A stretch of 64,000 nt of DNA from Hevea brasiliensis (Eukaryota; Streptophyta; Magnoliopsida; Malpighiales; Euphorbiaceae), in the NCBI RefSeq assembly GCF_030052815.1, contig NC_079510.1, forward strand, positions 622,288 to 686,287, in the 5' to 3' direction. The notes beneath the pieces were generated by a model. It had not been told where the DNA came from. It searched no databases and saw nothing but the letters and a program-made list of their open reading frames with translations. Below are positions 11,054 through 25,061 of the stretch, piece by piece (the first letter of the stretch is position 1; every line of letters starts with the position of its first letter). Made by a program: the position numbers and the translations under genes.

Positions 11054-14000
11054 AGATAAATTTTAACAACTGTCTCTGAACTTATATGGTTGTAACAGAA
11101 TAGTCTTTCAACTTTAAAATGTAATATAAAACCCACTCAACTTTCAAATTTTGTATAGTAAAATTCCTCTGACTTTCAATTACTGATTTTTCAGTTAGAT
11201 GCTAATATGAATAGATTCAGCGTAGCGCTTAGTCAGTGTTTTTCTTTTCTTTCTTATGCAAAGTATAAAATTATTTTATCTACACATGAAAAATTATTTT
11301 TTCTATAGAGAGTAGAAGGATTTAATTTACACAAGACTTAGAGAGGAAAGAGAAATGATGACTAAGAATTACGCTCGAACTGTCTAGGTCATCGTTTAAC
11401 TGAAAAACTAGTTATTGGAGATGATAGGAATTTTATTGTATAAAATTTAAAAGTTGAAGGGGTTTTACGTTATATTTTTAAATTGGAGGACTATTGTGAC
11501 ACCCCTTACCCGTCTACAGTATAGCCGAGTAAGATATGTCACACGGTGTACCGGGACACCCTATTTTATTTCAATCATTTTTATCCTTCCTAATTTATTT
11601 TTTTCAAAGTTGTGAAGTACAATTTGTGAAATATAATTCATTTAAGTCGTTTATTGAATTTATAATTTATTTGAGGTTCCGCAAGTTTTATAGAAAATCC
11701 GGCAGAGTGCTGGCTAAAAATGGAGAAAACAGTTCTTCGGAACTTGTGAAAAACACTTCCAAAATTTTCAATCAATCCCAAACTCCATTTCATCATCAAA
11801 ATCTCAATATTTTTCAACAACATTTCCATTTCTTAATCATTCATTTCTCATGGTATTCATATACAAGTAATAAATAAATACTCCATTTTCTATTCATAAC
11901 ACAATTTCCCCTATTTACGTTAACATCAAAATACATTACATAAGTCTCAATTACACATGAGAAAATAAAAGTTAGTTACAAAATACCAAAATGAAACTAA
12001 GTGTCCTACCAATGTACTGAAGATGGTGAGGTGACACGGACACTATGCAGAGCTGCAGGAGGTCTCACCCAGTCTGTGGTCTACTGGGCTCTCGGTCAGT
12101 ATCTCCAGAACCTACGCGTGGCAAAAGCAACGCGCTAAGCAATAATGCTTAGTGGTGCCAATAATAAAATAAAAAGAAATAATAGAAAATAAATATGCAG
12201 TGCATGTTCTAGTGTCTTATGCAGACAATTTTTCAATCATTATTGGTAATCTTATTTATTTTGTATTTGTTATATTCATAATTTCATTAAATTTATCCAC
12301 TTCCATTTTTAGTTGTCCAAATAACCTATACTGGATGACTGGACTGAATAAATGGGTAAATTGGCACTGGGTATCAAGTACTTCAGGCCGTCACACCATC
12401 GGTCATATATGTATCTCCTGGTGTGTAACAGAACAGCTAATGAGCTGTAATAAATATTAGGCACAAGACTAAGTATCAACACAATGTCAGAATGGCTAAA
12501 AGCCATGAAATCACAGAATGGCATAATGCCATGTGCAGTACTGCTAACTGAACCCTATGGGCATGCCAACCTATCCAAACCAATCTTGCTAGGTGTACTA
12601 GGGCATGTTACACTTTTAAACTTTACAATTCTTGAAATTTAAGTTTAGGTGTTACTATTCATTTCATTAGTCAACTAAAATGTTGACTTTTGCATAGACA
12701 ATAGGTATATTGGTTTTAATACTCCCAATATACCACATTTTGCATTCTAAAGTTATTGGTATTGGTTGCCAATACCATTTCTAAGCTTAATGTTGGTTAT
12801 TCAAAATTTTTAGATTTTAAGCCTCATATTTACTGTTCAATTGGTCATTTGTACAGTAGGAATTTGGCAAAATTATCTTCATGAAAGTTGTTCCTTATTT
12901 TGTCTAGTTATATTTCCTTTTTTGAATCACTCCATTTGGAGTTTTGTAGCTCAAGTTATGGCCTAAAAACCATAACTGGCCGGATTGGACAAAATCCGAA
13001 ATTCTGGGCAAAATTGGTTCTGCCAGATTTGATAACCTAAGTTTGGTTGGCATTTTGACTAGGTTATGGTCAGAATTTGGATTTGTGTTCTTCATAAAAG
13101 TTTTAGGTCTATGTCTCATCTTTCTGCTGGTAAAATTTCAGGTCAATTGGACCTTTCTACACTGAGTTATGACCAAATGACTTAATACTGTTCATTTGGT
13201 TATTTTGCCTAGGCAAAATGCAGGTCACCCGGATTAGGGTAATTTTTAAGCCAACTTAGTTTGATTTTCTGGGCAGGGTTTCTTCACCAAAGTTGTTCCA
13301 TTATGTGTCTATTTTCATGTCCAATTGACCTTACACCAATTGAACCACTACAACTCTAGTTATTGCTACCCAAACCTGCTGGACTCATGGTCAGTCCTGC
13401 AGGTCAGCCAAGAGCAGCTTGCCTAACCTCAATTCCATTGTCCTAAATCACTTCAATTTCTTCTCACATATAGTCAAATGGTCACTAATTGACCATTACA
13501 ATTTTCATATACCATTATATGAGCGAAACCTAATTTTGTTCAAGTCTCCAAGTTTTCTAGTTCCATACATACATTTCACTTGCACTTAAATATTTAAACA
13601 CTAATCTCATGTCAAGGCAGCTCACATACCATTTTGTTTCAAGCAAATTGATGAATTAAGCAAGAAAAGGAGGAGATTGGACACTAACCTTTTGAGCAGA
13701 ATTTTTCCACTCAAAATTCCTTCACTTTCTTTGGCTTTCTTGGCAGCCAAACACTTGCTCAAGATGTAGAGATAAATTTTGTTGAAGTGGACTTAGGGTT
13801 TCAAGTGAGATTTGGGTGGGTTATAAAGCTTGGATAAGTTTTAATGGTGGCAAGGGTTTGGGAGAGCTATAGATGGAAGAAGAAAGTAAAAAGAAAACTG
13901 ATTTTTTTTCTTTCATTTCTGCCCATTTTACTCATTTTAAGTGGTTTATGTACATGTGTCACAATGTGATTGAGTGAGAGTGCTTAGTGACATAAGCATG

Positions 14001-14600
14001 AGGTCAAAATTGCAATTTTAATTCATTTTCTTTTCTTTTCTTTGCTACTCATTTTCAATTCAAATTTTAGCAATATTTATTCACATTTTATGTCTTAATA
14101 ATTATTTACTTAACTGGACAAGTCACCCAAAAATCACCTCTGAAGGCGAAATGACCAAAATGCCCTCCGTTTGGCTTAACAGACTAAAATTATCTGTACC
14201 GATTGAAAAATTTTTTTAAATATTTTCTTGACATTCTAATGCCATAGGAATCTCAATGACCATTCTCTGGAGTCCTAAAAATTATTTTATGAATTTTTCC
14301 TCGGGTCTAGGGCTCCTAGTTGCGAGAACCGTAACTTCCCACTAGGTTACCCATCGCTAGGGCACCGACTTATTTAACTTGATTGTATTTTATTTCTAAA
14401 ATTTTTTCAAAATTTTTCTTATTAATATTTGAGTTAATTATAGTTCCTCACTTTAGTTTAAATATTTTTCCGGATATTCTAGCTGTCCGGACCGACATTG
14501 ATCACTGGAACAGTAGAATGTACGGAGTTGCTACAGGAAGAGTGTTACAACTATAATGTTATAACTGTATAAGTTCAATGACGATTGTTAAAATTTACCC
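11054..14600. mobile_element. Long-TIR MITE, copy 2, split by solo LTR copy B
   Basis: The outer ends are AGATAAATTTTAACAAC (left) and GTTAAAATTTACCC (right). They are flanked by an exact 10 bp target duplication GAGTTTTATA (11044-11053 and 14601-14610). A solo LTR with its own duplication occupies 11495-14554, leaving 487 bp of MITE, the same as copy 1. TSDs of 9-11 bp are the mark of Mutator-like (MULE) transposition (family knowledge), so this is read as a MULE-derived MITE. It lies about 0.8 kb upstream of the likely SPK1 transcription start. Confidence 0.85.
11495..14549. mobile_element. Solo LTR, copy B (inverted relative to copy A)
   Basis: It runs TGTGACACCCC to GAGTGTTACA with ACTAT on both sides (11490-11494, 14550-14554). 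Its 3055 bp match copy A in reverse orientation, including the words around CAGTAGACC / GGTCTACTG and the long CAGTTGG-type middle section. The separate target duplications show two independent insertions, not one element with two LTRs. There is no TRIM in this copy, which confirms that the TRIM in copy A is an addition. No coding region is seen. Confidence 0.85.
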
Positions 14601-14610
14601 GAGTTTTATA

Positions 14611-15368
14611 TGATAATTTTGACCATTTTAGATCTTGGATCGTCTAATTCACAACGATGGTAAACTCTTCTCACATAAAACTTCCAATCAACAAACAACA
14701 TCATCATATGTAGATGAATTTTTTAGTAAATTGGTGATGGTTGACTTGCAATATTTCAATATGATTCTTGTTGATCCATGATCGGTTATGAAACAATGAC
14801 AGACAAAGGGAAAAATAAATTAAAATTTTATTTTTAACAAATAAAATATTATATTTTAATATGAATTTTGATAAATTTGGTCAATTAAATAAAATTACAA
14901 TCAATTTTAAAAATTTTTGCTAAAATTAAAATAGTTAAATTTAAAAGTAAGTTTACAAAAATATTATATTTTATTTTTTATATAATTAAAAACACTCATG
15001 AATTATAAAGTGATTTAATGCATTTTGCAATATAAATGTTTCAAAAGCTTGTAAAAAATAAATATAAATTAATTAAATTATCATGCCACTTATTATATGC
15101 GGTTGAATAACCGAATTAATACATTGCAATTTAAAATTCACTTCCTCTTTTTTTGTAATTTGTTTTCTAAGGGAAAGAAGCACGAAGATGGGGAAACAAA
15201 TAATAATTTATAATTTGCTTGCCTTGGAAGCGAATAAATATGGAAGGGATAAAGAAAATTGTTTTTTTTTTTTCTTAAAAAAAAAGAAGGCGTAGAAGCC
15301 AGCAGAGATTCGATAAAAAGACCCCATCCTCCACAGACACAGTTTGGCGTTTTGTGTGTTGGACTGGT
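14611..15368 (+). promoter_or_regulatory. Probable SPK1 promoter region
   Basis: This AT-rich, non-coding stretch lies between the last upstream transposon and the first SPK1 transcribed exon. There is no clear TATA box at a fixed distance; TATAATTT near 15208 is only one of many AT words. No operator-type repeats stand out. The start site is unknown, so the boundary is approximate. Confidence 0.4.
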
Positions 15369-15492
15369 GACTTAGTTTTGACCCTCTGCATTTGCTCTCT
15401 CTCTCTCTCTCTTTCTCTTTCTTAGGGTTGTTTCCTCTTCTACTTATTTTCTCTCTGGATTTCAATTCCCACTTCCATTTTTCAGTTTTAAG
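15369..15492 (+). other. SPK1: SPK1 non-coding first exon (5' UTR)
   Basis: A pyrimidine-rich leader with a (CT)n tract near 15393-15412 ends at AAG with donor GTATGT at 15493. It precedes a 793 bp intron whose acceptor touches the start codon. CT-rich leaders and 5'-UTR introns are common in plant housekeeping genes. The left boundary is a guess because the transcription start cannot be seen. Alternative or extra leader exons inside 15493-16285 are possible. Confidence 0.5.
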
Positions 15493-16285
15493 GTATGTTA
15501 ATTTCTTCCATTTCTTGTACTTGTTTCTTACTTCTTTCGCTCCAAATTCAACGCCAAAAACTATGCTTCCACTTGTTTCAGATCTACCAGATTGATGACA
15601 TTCTACTTGTATTCATGACCAATGCTACCCACCTTCTCATCCTTAGCCTATCAGCTCCACCGCTGCTTTTCCAACGTTTTCCACACCGCTACCGACGTCG
15701 CTCTTGACTCCTACACTCTCCAAGCTCGCTGCTTTGATTAAGCGCTATTCACATTCATCCTCGAGGCATGCTTTTACCTTTTTTTTTTCTTTTTGAGTTT
15801 GGCCAGTGGAGTTACTTTATCCTTTTTTTTTTTTTTTCTTTTTTTCTGATATGCGTTTGTTTTCAATATTTGGTGGCTTTATTCATAATGTGATTGACAT
15901 TCATGTAACGATAATTCTAATTATTGACAAAGGGTGCCCATCAACTGTTTGATTATTTGTCTTTCAAGTGTAGGGGAAGGTTTTGCTATAATTGAGTAAG
16001 ACAACTTTGATGATAAATTTTTGTCTGTTTTTCTCAAAATTGGAAATAGAACATAAAAGAAATAATATTGTAAGGGGAAAGGCAATAAACGGTTGCTGGT
16101 TTTAATTTTTATGTTGAAGGATACATGTCACAATATTCTATAGCTAGTATTGAAGTGATTGTGGCTATCATTGCTCTTCTGTTCTTTTTTTTTCTTTCTT
16201 TCTTATCGACTAACATTTCATGTCAAATATATTCATTGAATTAGTTATGTCCCTGCGTGTCTTATAGTTGCTTGGCTTTTTACAG
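15493..16285 (+). other. SPK1: SPK1 intron in the 5' UTR
   Basis: From donor GTATGT to acceptor TTTTTACAG. It holds T-runs and no repeats that I recognise. In-frame TAG near 16264 shows that translation could not start upstream if this intron were kept. Confidence 0.5.
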
Positions 16286-18870
16286 ATGGATAATAACACT
16301 GGTAACAATGGGGGGCAGCGTTTTCATAGAATATCTCGCCAATCTCTTGCTCGTCTCAAGTTGGACCCGTTGGTGAGCCTTTCTCTATTAATGCTACTAC
16401 TTCTTTGTTTTTTTAATTTTGTTTCTATTTAGTTTGGTACTTATATTAGATTTTAAGTTGAACAACCATATTAAATGTGATTGGTATCTGCTATTTTTTA
16501 AGCTTTAAATCTTTTTAACTTTATGTTCTGCTTGGTCTATTTTATGATATTATTTCATTGTACATGAGTATTTGTATTGTCTTCTAGGTTCTAATGCTGT
16601 TGCCATGCCTTCCACTATAATTTATACACCAAATTTGACTCAGAATCTCTGTGAATTTATCTGCACAGGCCCATAATCAAATGCTATTGTGAACAAATAC
16701 ACTATGCTCTTCAAAAAAATACACACAATTGCACACATGCCACCAAATATAGTTATGGTCTTCGCAAAAATATACACACATTTGCACACTTGCTGCCAAT
16801 GGTTGAGTGCCTACTTGTAGAGTTTTAGTGCTACAATTCAAACCTTGACATTCCCTTCTTCCTTTCATTGTATATTCAATTTTTAATGATGAACACCATC
16901 TGAAAATGATAATTTGTTTCATGAATGATATTCATATGGAATCTTAGATCTTAGCTGCTTAAAAGATTTTTCTCTCTTTCTCTAACACTTGTGTGCATAG
17001 AAAAGGTAAGCAGAGCTCGATTTCATTGCTCATTTGCCTTTGAACTTTTTTTTTCCTCCTAAGTTTTATAAGAAATTAAGAATTGTTTTCTGTTTTATTG
17101 AAACATGTATTTTCTTATGGCATTTCTGAGTCAGATGATGTAAGACTGTAAACTTGCCTAGGGATTGCAGTAGAGAGGGAAAGTGGGGGTATTGGAAGGT
17201 TTAATCTAGTAGTAACCAGCTGTGACTCCAGTCTCTAACTAGTTACAGTCTACTTTTTGACATTTCTCTCATGGCTTATAAACTACTGTACAAGTTCAAA
17301 CAACAAGGGCAAGCATAGTATGTGGAAGGCTAATTATACTGCAATCCATGCCTTGATACATTTTCAATAATATCGTCTGCTTGTGTACTTTGATTAACTA
17401 ATATTTCTTGCCAAAATTCAACATCAACTTGTATTGGACTGATGATATAGGCAGTGCTATCATGGAATTGTTATAACTGCAAAATAACTAATTTATAAAT
17501 TTGGGAATATCACAGTGTTTTACTAATGAAGTTTTGTTATATTCATTCTTTTTCCAGCTTGATGAAAATCTGGATCAGTGGCCTCATCTTAATGAACTTG
17601 TTCAATGCTATAGAACTGATTGGGTAAAGGATGAAAATAAGTATGGTCACTATGAAAGCATCGCTCCAGTATCTTTTCAAAACCAGATTTTTGAAGGGCC
17701 TGATACCGATATTGAGACAGGTAAGGTAGAGATTAATGGCTTTACTTAAAAAATTAAAATTTTCTAGTTAATATGTGGAGGGAATTCTTATATGCTAGGA
17801 CAGATCGATATATAGGCAAATTCATTTTTTTGCATGACTGGATTCTGTGGGGTTCAATCCCAGCCCCCTGAAATGCATTCCCAATAAATTATATTTTTCA
17901 TGGCATGTCCAATTCTGACAACTAACATTTTGCTATGTCACAGGGAAGATCTGTATACTCTGTATTTTTTTGTTCAATGCTTATGATGTTTCCTTGATAT
18001 TTCTGCAGAAATGCAGCTTGCGAATTCAAGACGAACTAAGGCTGAAGATACAGCTGATGATGACATTCCGAGCACCTCTGGAAGGCAATTTACAGAGGCC
18101 ACTTCTGACTCGTCACTTTCACATGTTTCAAAGGTTGTGCACTTAATTTGTTGGGATCATTAGTCTAACCTCTTCCATTCATATAATTTTTGAATTAGAG
18201 TTAAATTTGGCTATTCTATTTTTTCCCCATAATTTACTGTCAGGATTTTGCCCCCTTTCTATTTATCATGATTATTTGTTTGCAGCATTTTGGTCATTCC
18301 CCTCTCCCTGCTTATGAACCAGCTTTTGACTGGGAAAATGAGAGGTCGATGATATTTGGCCAAAGGATTCAAGAAACTCCAATGGCGCCATATGGCAGGT
18401 TTATTTGATACCAGCATTCTGGGTAATTATTTTTTATTATTAGATTCTTATTCTCACTGACTGTTTATTTTCTGTTTCTTTTGGGCATGGAGTGGTTTCA
18501 GGGGATTGAAGATCTCTGTAAAAGTTCTTTCCCTTTCTTTTCAAGCAGGACTAGTTGGTGAGTAATCTGGCCATGTTACTGAAGCTGTGCAATTGATGTG
18601 TTGCTTCTTCTCCAACTCTGTGTGAATGTACACCTATGGGTGGCTTTTTGATTTCAACATAAACTAAATGCTTTTCTAATTTTTAATTATGTGTAAAAAA
18701 AAAATCATGTAGCATAAAACATTTTTCCATATTTTGGCAAAAAATGGCATTACTTAGTTAATCTAAAGAGAGAACTTTAGAAACATGATCTCCTTATCTT
18801 ATGCTTACGAGTTAAGACCATAATCAACATCCAAAAAATGGACAAACGTGCAAATTTTCAATGTAATGAT

Positions 18871-18966
<96 letters not shown>

Positions 18967-21900
18967 CATTTATTTATTTATTGTAAAGCATTTAGATGGA
19001 GACAAACAAGAGTTTTAATTTCATGTTGCTTGTTTTATTTTTTTGACTTTTGATTTTTGACTTGAGAGTTGTTTTTCTCAGAGCCATTTTATGGTACCAT
19101 TTGCATATATAGTAAGGAGAGAAGAGAAAAGTTATCGGAGGATTTTTATTTTTCTGTGCTGCCAACAGACACACAAGATGTAAGTTATCAAGTCAACATA
19201 GAAATTTTGTTTTGTTATGATTACACAAAAGGCCTATGGTATGAGTTTAGTTCAATTAAGCTTCCACCATTTAGAATATTATTACTTAAGGCCTGAATAG
19301 ATTAACAATTTCAATCAATAACTTGGAAGAATTTATGCTTTTCATTTTTTTTTTCTATTTTTTTGTTCAACAACATTGGCTTAGGATTTACAATTTTTCA
19401 TTATGAATTATTTATTATCTATACGATGAGTTATGATTTAACACTGGGCTTGTATGAAGTAGTTTATTATTATGTGAAAATTTTGGAGAGGACTGTTAAA
19501 GTTGAAACTGATATTTTAGTTGTAGTTCATCTTCTAATAGTTGTTTATAGAAGTTGGGCTTATAAACCTGTTCTGCTTAATGAGAAGTTTGGATTTTAAA
19601 CGCCTCATTTATATGATTTCATAAATAAATTAATGATTTTTTAAAAGAATATACTAGGTTTGAATAAAAAATTTTAAGTAGTTATTCCTTGAGTTTTAAC
19701 ATTTTAACATTTGGACCCTAATTTGTAAAATCTTATACATTTGGACTCTAATTAAATATGGCCTCATACTAATTTTGCAATCTTTTTGTATATGAGTTTT
19801 TCTTATTAGTTCTGTTCTTGTTATCATCAGGCAAAAATTTCATATGAACCTCATGGAATTTTCTATCTAGATGCTCCATCTGCATCAATTTGTCTGCTGA
19901 TCCAGCTAGAGAAGCCTGCTACAGAAGAAGGCGGGGTTACTCCTTCGGTTTATTCACGTAAAGAACCTGTATGTTTTATATTTGTTTTTATATATATTAT
20001 ATGGTATGCGCATGTGTTCTTGCTTTCATTCATTGATTTCATGCTCCAAATTCTGTACAGTTGTTGCCTTGTTGGTTAACTGTTAATAATTTGCTTGTAT
20101 ATGTCATATTTTCAGCAGTCCCTCCCTCTCTATACTTGCGGTTGAAGTAATTTATGTTTCATCATGAACACTTGACATGTTGGGTCAAGTACTTCATGTC
20201 ATAACTGATAAGTGTTCTATCTCAAAGGGTTGTTAAGCAACATTTGAATAGATCTAAAGCCAAGCCATAACATCATTTTAATTTGTTTTGTTTTATTTTA
20301 TTTTATTTTATTTTTGGGAGAAATAACTAATGATTAAGTTATAAATTGTACTAGTTCTGTTATGATTTTTGTTCATATTCTTCATGTTATCCTGAAAGGC
20401 CTATTCATCATGTAAATACGCAAAATTTTTCATGGATTTTTCTTTTGTAAGGATTCCATATTAATTTGTAAGATCCTAAATGTATATTAAAAAAAATTAA
20501 TGACAATGCTGCTGTAGTAATGAGTATAAGAGTCCTCATGTACAATTTGGACTGCCCTCATCATAATGTCTTGAGGGTAGCTTGACTAGAATGTGTTGGA
20601 TTTACATGAGGGAGTGTCCTGAGATGGATATAATGGGTGAGCACAGTGTAACCTGTATCTTTGTTCTTATAATAAATAAATACATAAGGTCAACAAGACA
20701 ATAGCTTTGCCAATTGATTTTCTGGAACAGGGACTTTTAAGATCTAAATAGGCATGCTGGGTTCTTTATATGGACAGATATTATATCTATGAGTCACTGT
20801 AATCCATCGAGGGAACTTCTGAATAAAATTTCTCTTGTATGATGCTTGTGTTACCTGTACCTGAGCAGGTTCACTTGAGTGAGAGAGAGAAGCAGAAATT
20901 GCAGGTGTGGTCTCGAATTATGCCTTATAGACAGTCATTTGCCTGGGCGATTGTTCCATTATTTGATAACAGTGTTGGTGGAACTTCTGGAGGGCCTGCT
21001 TCCCCAAGCAGCCCACTTGCCCCAAGTGTATCTGGATCAAGTTCCCATGATGGTGTGTTTGAGCCTGTAGCAAATATCACACTGGATGGGAAATTGGGTT
21101 ATTCAAGTGGAAGCTCGGTTGTTGTTGAAATATCAAACTTAAATAAAGTTAAAGAAAGTTATACTGAGGACTCTCTTCAGGTATCACAGGCATTCATTTA
21201 CATTTGGCTCTTCTTTTAATATCTTTATACAGTTTTTGCAAATTATTAAGGACCATTGTATTTGTCATTCGGAGCAAATTATTCCCTTCATACATTTGTT
21301 TTCCCTTTCATATTTTATAAAGTTATACTGAGGACTCTCTTCAGGTATCACAGGCATTCATTTACATTAGGCTCTTCTTTTAATATCTTTACACAGTTTT
21401 TGCAAATTATTAAGGACCATTGTATTTGTCATTCAGAGCAAATTATTCCCTTCATACATTTGTTTTCCCTTTCATATTTTATATTTTTATTGCTTGTGAT
21501 TATTTTTGGGTTCTTATATGTGACTTCATTATAGGTTTATAGCCTCTTGATGCATTGCAGAAAGTTAAAACATAAAACTTAAGATGGATGGAATTTAGGC
21601 AGGGAATCAGCATGGGAGGAGAGTTCATCTCTATGGACAGATCTTGAAAGGATTGGTCTTGAGAATATTCTATATGTGGTGGTTCCTCTATTATGCAAAT
21701 CATTTGTCCAACTTGGAGCAAATGGGCTGGCATTTACGTATTTTCTTCATATAGTTGCTCAGAAATATTGTATTGGGCCATTGTTTGTTACTTGTTTGGT
21801 ATAATTTAGCTAAATCTTGCTTGATTGTTGAGAAAGTTGGGTATCATCAACCATTCTCTTACCAGTGGAGCCTTGTTGGCATATTACTTTTTTCCGTTTC

Positions 21901-23431
21901 TGCACTTAATCATGTATAACTTATCTTTATTATATGCTGGCTGCTCATTGTTCATATAATATATTTTCTTATGATTTATTTTTTTCTTTGTTATTTATAT
22001 TTGTGGTTTTCCGTGTATCTCTTTTTGCCAATGAAATAAATAAACACTCATGGAATTTGATGGAGTTTGAAAAAAGATACCGATTTTATTTTGTAATGTT
22101 TATTTTTCCCTGGTAATTCTGAATTACATAAATATTAAACGTTTGATGCTATTATGGGAGTTGAGGTAGTTTTATATAATTAGTGGTTAGTTTATTTAAA
22201 ATGGATTATCCACAGGGTAAAACCAACTAAAATGAAGGTTTGTAGTTCCTACACATCTTTGAAGAATGTTTCCATCCTGGAAGGTGTAAATCAATTTTAA
22301 AACCTATGGAGTACCAACAATTGATGTACGCCCTACTTGGCTGGGCTGTTTACCTCACCTTAATTGTTTTGGAGTCTGAATTCCTAACACTTGTTATGGT
22401 GAGCTCTGCGTGCTTCAATTAGAGTACTGTACTCTGTATGATTCAACTAAGCAACTTATTTTGCATTAGGGCATCAGCAAGTGCTCTTTGATGTCGTTTC
22501 CAAAGCAACTATGATATGCCTGATGTATATGCGAAGAAGGGGAACTAGAAATATGGCTCAGATTCAGATACAGGGGCTGACCTCCCAAATTTGCTTTCTA
22601 ATTGGTTTTGTTCCTGCCGTATAAATGTTATTTTTTTTTAATATTGCTTCTCTTGTATGTTCTTTTATTTACAAATATCTACTAATTAATTACTACAGTA
22701 TACTTGAAGCTGATGCAAAGTGCAACACTTGACTAAGATTCAAAAAAAAAAAAAAAAAAAAAAACCAAGTCCCTAGTATATTGCTAGCATGAGTGGATTT
22801 GTGCTATCTTGTATGCAAATGTGCTTTTGTTTGTTACTTAACGTATTTCATGAGATTGTGCTTGTAATTTATCTAAGGGCTCAACAGCCACCTCTGCATT
22901 ACGTAGTTGATTTTCTGAATCTTAGGAGTCCTTGATTTGAATGAATACACAGTTACCATATCATCTTGTTTCCCTCTCCCCCCCTTTTTTGCTTGAAAGA
23001 GTATTATTGCCGATATCTTATTTTTCACTTTCTCCGCTCTTCTCAAATAACTATGAATTATGTGTTCATCATCATTTATATTGTAAAAAATGCTTCTATA
23101 TCTGTCTTACCCTTCAGGCTTGTTTCCTTCTTTCAATATACAGGATCCTAAACGCAAGGTTCACAAACCAGTCAGAGGTGTTCTCAGACTAGAAATTGAG
23201 AAGCACCAGACAGGCCATTCTGACTTGGAAAACCTATCCGAAAGTGGTAGCATGACCAATGAGTCCGTTGATCCAGGAGACCGAATTGCTGATTCCACTC
23301 TTACAAAATGCCCTAGCAATGGCTCTGACCATCCTCAAACTAGCAGCTCCAAGTGGAATATCTATGATGGGAAAGAAATTTCTGGAAATAGTTCTAGTGG
23401 CCATGGAAACCCTGAGATGAATGCTGATGAT
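16286..23431 (+). CDS. SPK1: SPK1 exons 1-9: N-terminal region (residues 1-460)
   Basis: Residues 1-29 (MDNNTGNN start, ending KLDPL) are followed by the conserved plant blocks LDENLDQWPHLNELVQCY, AYEPAFDWENERSMIFGQR (about 139-157), EPFYGTICIYSKERREKLSE, YLDAPSASICLLIQLEK and VHLSEREKQKLQVWSRIMPY. A Ser/Gly/Pro-rich linker lies near residues 300-325 (ASPSSPLAPS). Exon 9 encodes a polar, probably disordered segment rich in Ser, Asn and Asp (residues 365-460). Phases match at each junction. This part has no catalytic site; in the family it precedes the lipid-binding DHR1 domain. Exon 8 has its last 25 bases and donor duplicated downstream. Confidence 0.95.
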
Positions 23432-24459
23432 GTAAGAATAACACCCTTCTTTACTGCTGTGGATCTCTGAATGTTGCTGTCACTTAAAATATGGATATTA
23501 GCTTTGTGCAAACTGGTTAGTGATTATCATATTTGATGCTTCCTTTATTTGATTACTCACAAAATGGTTAAGGAAATAGTATCATATGTCTAATCATTCA
23601 TAGGTCTACAACAGGATCCCCTCTAAACATTAAGCTTTTTCCCCAATTTCTCTATATGCGGCTATGCACTCATTGGGTCTCGTGAATTACTTTCTGAAAC
23701 TAAGGGATTTCACCCACTTATAGTGGAGGGAACACATGATTATAATGGAAAATGGAGGAAATGAAGAACTTGAGACCCAAAAAAATACGGAAAAGTGAAG
23801 ATGTGTTCTTTAAGTTTCTCTCTTTGATTCTTAAAACTTAAGAATCCTACGCTACTCAAAATTTGCCTCCCTTGAAAAGATTAGTTCTTTATTCTTATTT
23901 ATCAATTAATAATTGTTTAAATCTTTTGGATGCTTGCACATTTTGACCTATCCCACTTATAAACATATCGACAGAGGAGAGGGGGGGGGGGGTGTGGGTC
24001 GGGGAACATTTCGACAAAAGATGAACACATGGTTAAATTATTTTACTTGGAAAAAGGACAACTTGTATAATATAAAAGCCTAAAGCTATAAGAATTTCTA
24101 ACACTAGATATAATCCTACTTATATGCGCCGTTCCCTTATTTATGCTGCCTATGTGCAATGAGAAAAATAATTCCAAGCCGTGAGACTATTATATATAGC
24201 TCATTTCTTATTCACTTATGTAGGAAAAATAGATTACATATGCTTGGTTGAAGAAACTCACCGCATAATAGTTTGTGTACCCCTTATTTTTTCTTTTCCT
24301 TTTATTCTTCTTTCTTCTAGTTTAATCTTTGTTGAAGCTTAATTAAAATTTTTCTTTCTTTTCTTTTTATTTTGGAAAAAATTATTTGAAGATAGTTATA
24401 ACATTTGGTATTTGATGTTTACCCATCTTATGAAGAACCTTCAACAACATCTGTGTTAT

Positions 24460-24527
<68 letters not shown>

Positions 24528-24995
24528 GTGTTTATATATTATAAATAATTTCCTATTATTACTTTCATTTACAGTTGGCCCTTATATTTATTTTTTAAAT
24601 ATCATATATGATTTTATTTGATAGTTAGAAATCAATAATGGCAATAAATTTGCTGAGAATATTGATAAAATCATGAACTCTAAAATTTTAAATTTTCTAT
24701 TTAAATGCAACTTTATTTTATATATTGAAATAATAAAAAATACACTGTGTTAGAAGCACCAAGTATCACACACAATGCATGTGAAAAATGATTATAGGAA
24801 AACTGTGTAAATTTACATTCTTATACTCTTATGCATCGTTGAATGGATCCATTCGAAAACAATTAGATGATGACAAAATTATCAAAGATTGACATTAATA
24901 TATTCAAAGTTGTAATTACTTTCTGTGTGAGCTGATAATCTTTTTAATAGCAAGCTACTTTTTTGTGCAACCCATTGATCAAATTCCTCGCCATG

Positions 24996-25061
<66 letters not shown>

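Noticed and set aside
385..14549. Copies A and B as the two LTRs of one huge element
   Set aside because: They lie in opposite orientation and each has its own 5 bp target duplication.
18838..19053. Leu/Ser-repeat open frame
   Set aside because: It is a translation of the (CT)n-(AT)n microsatellite inside an intron.
20839..21219. Plus-strand open frame as a stand-alone gene
   Set aside because: It is SPK1 exon 8 read through its splice sites; phase and homology fit only as an exon.
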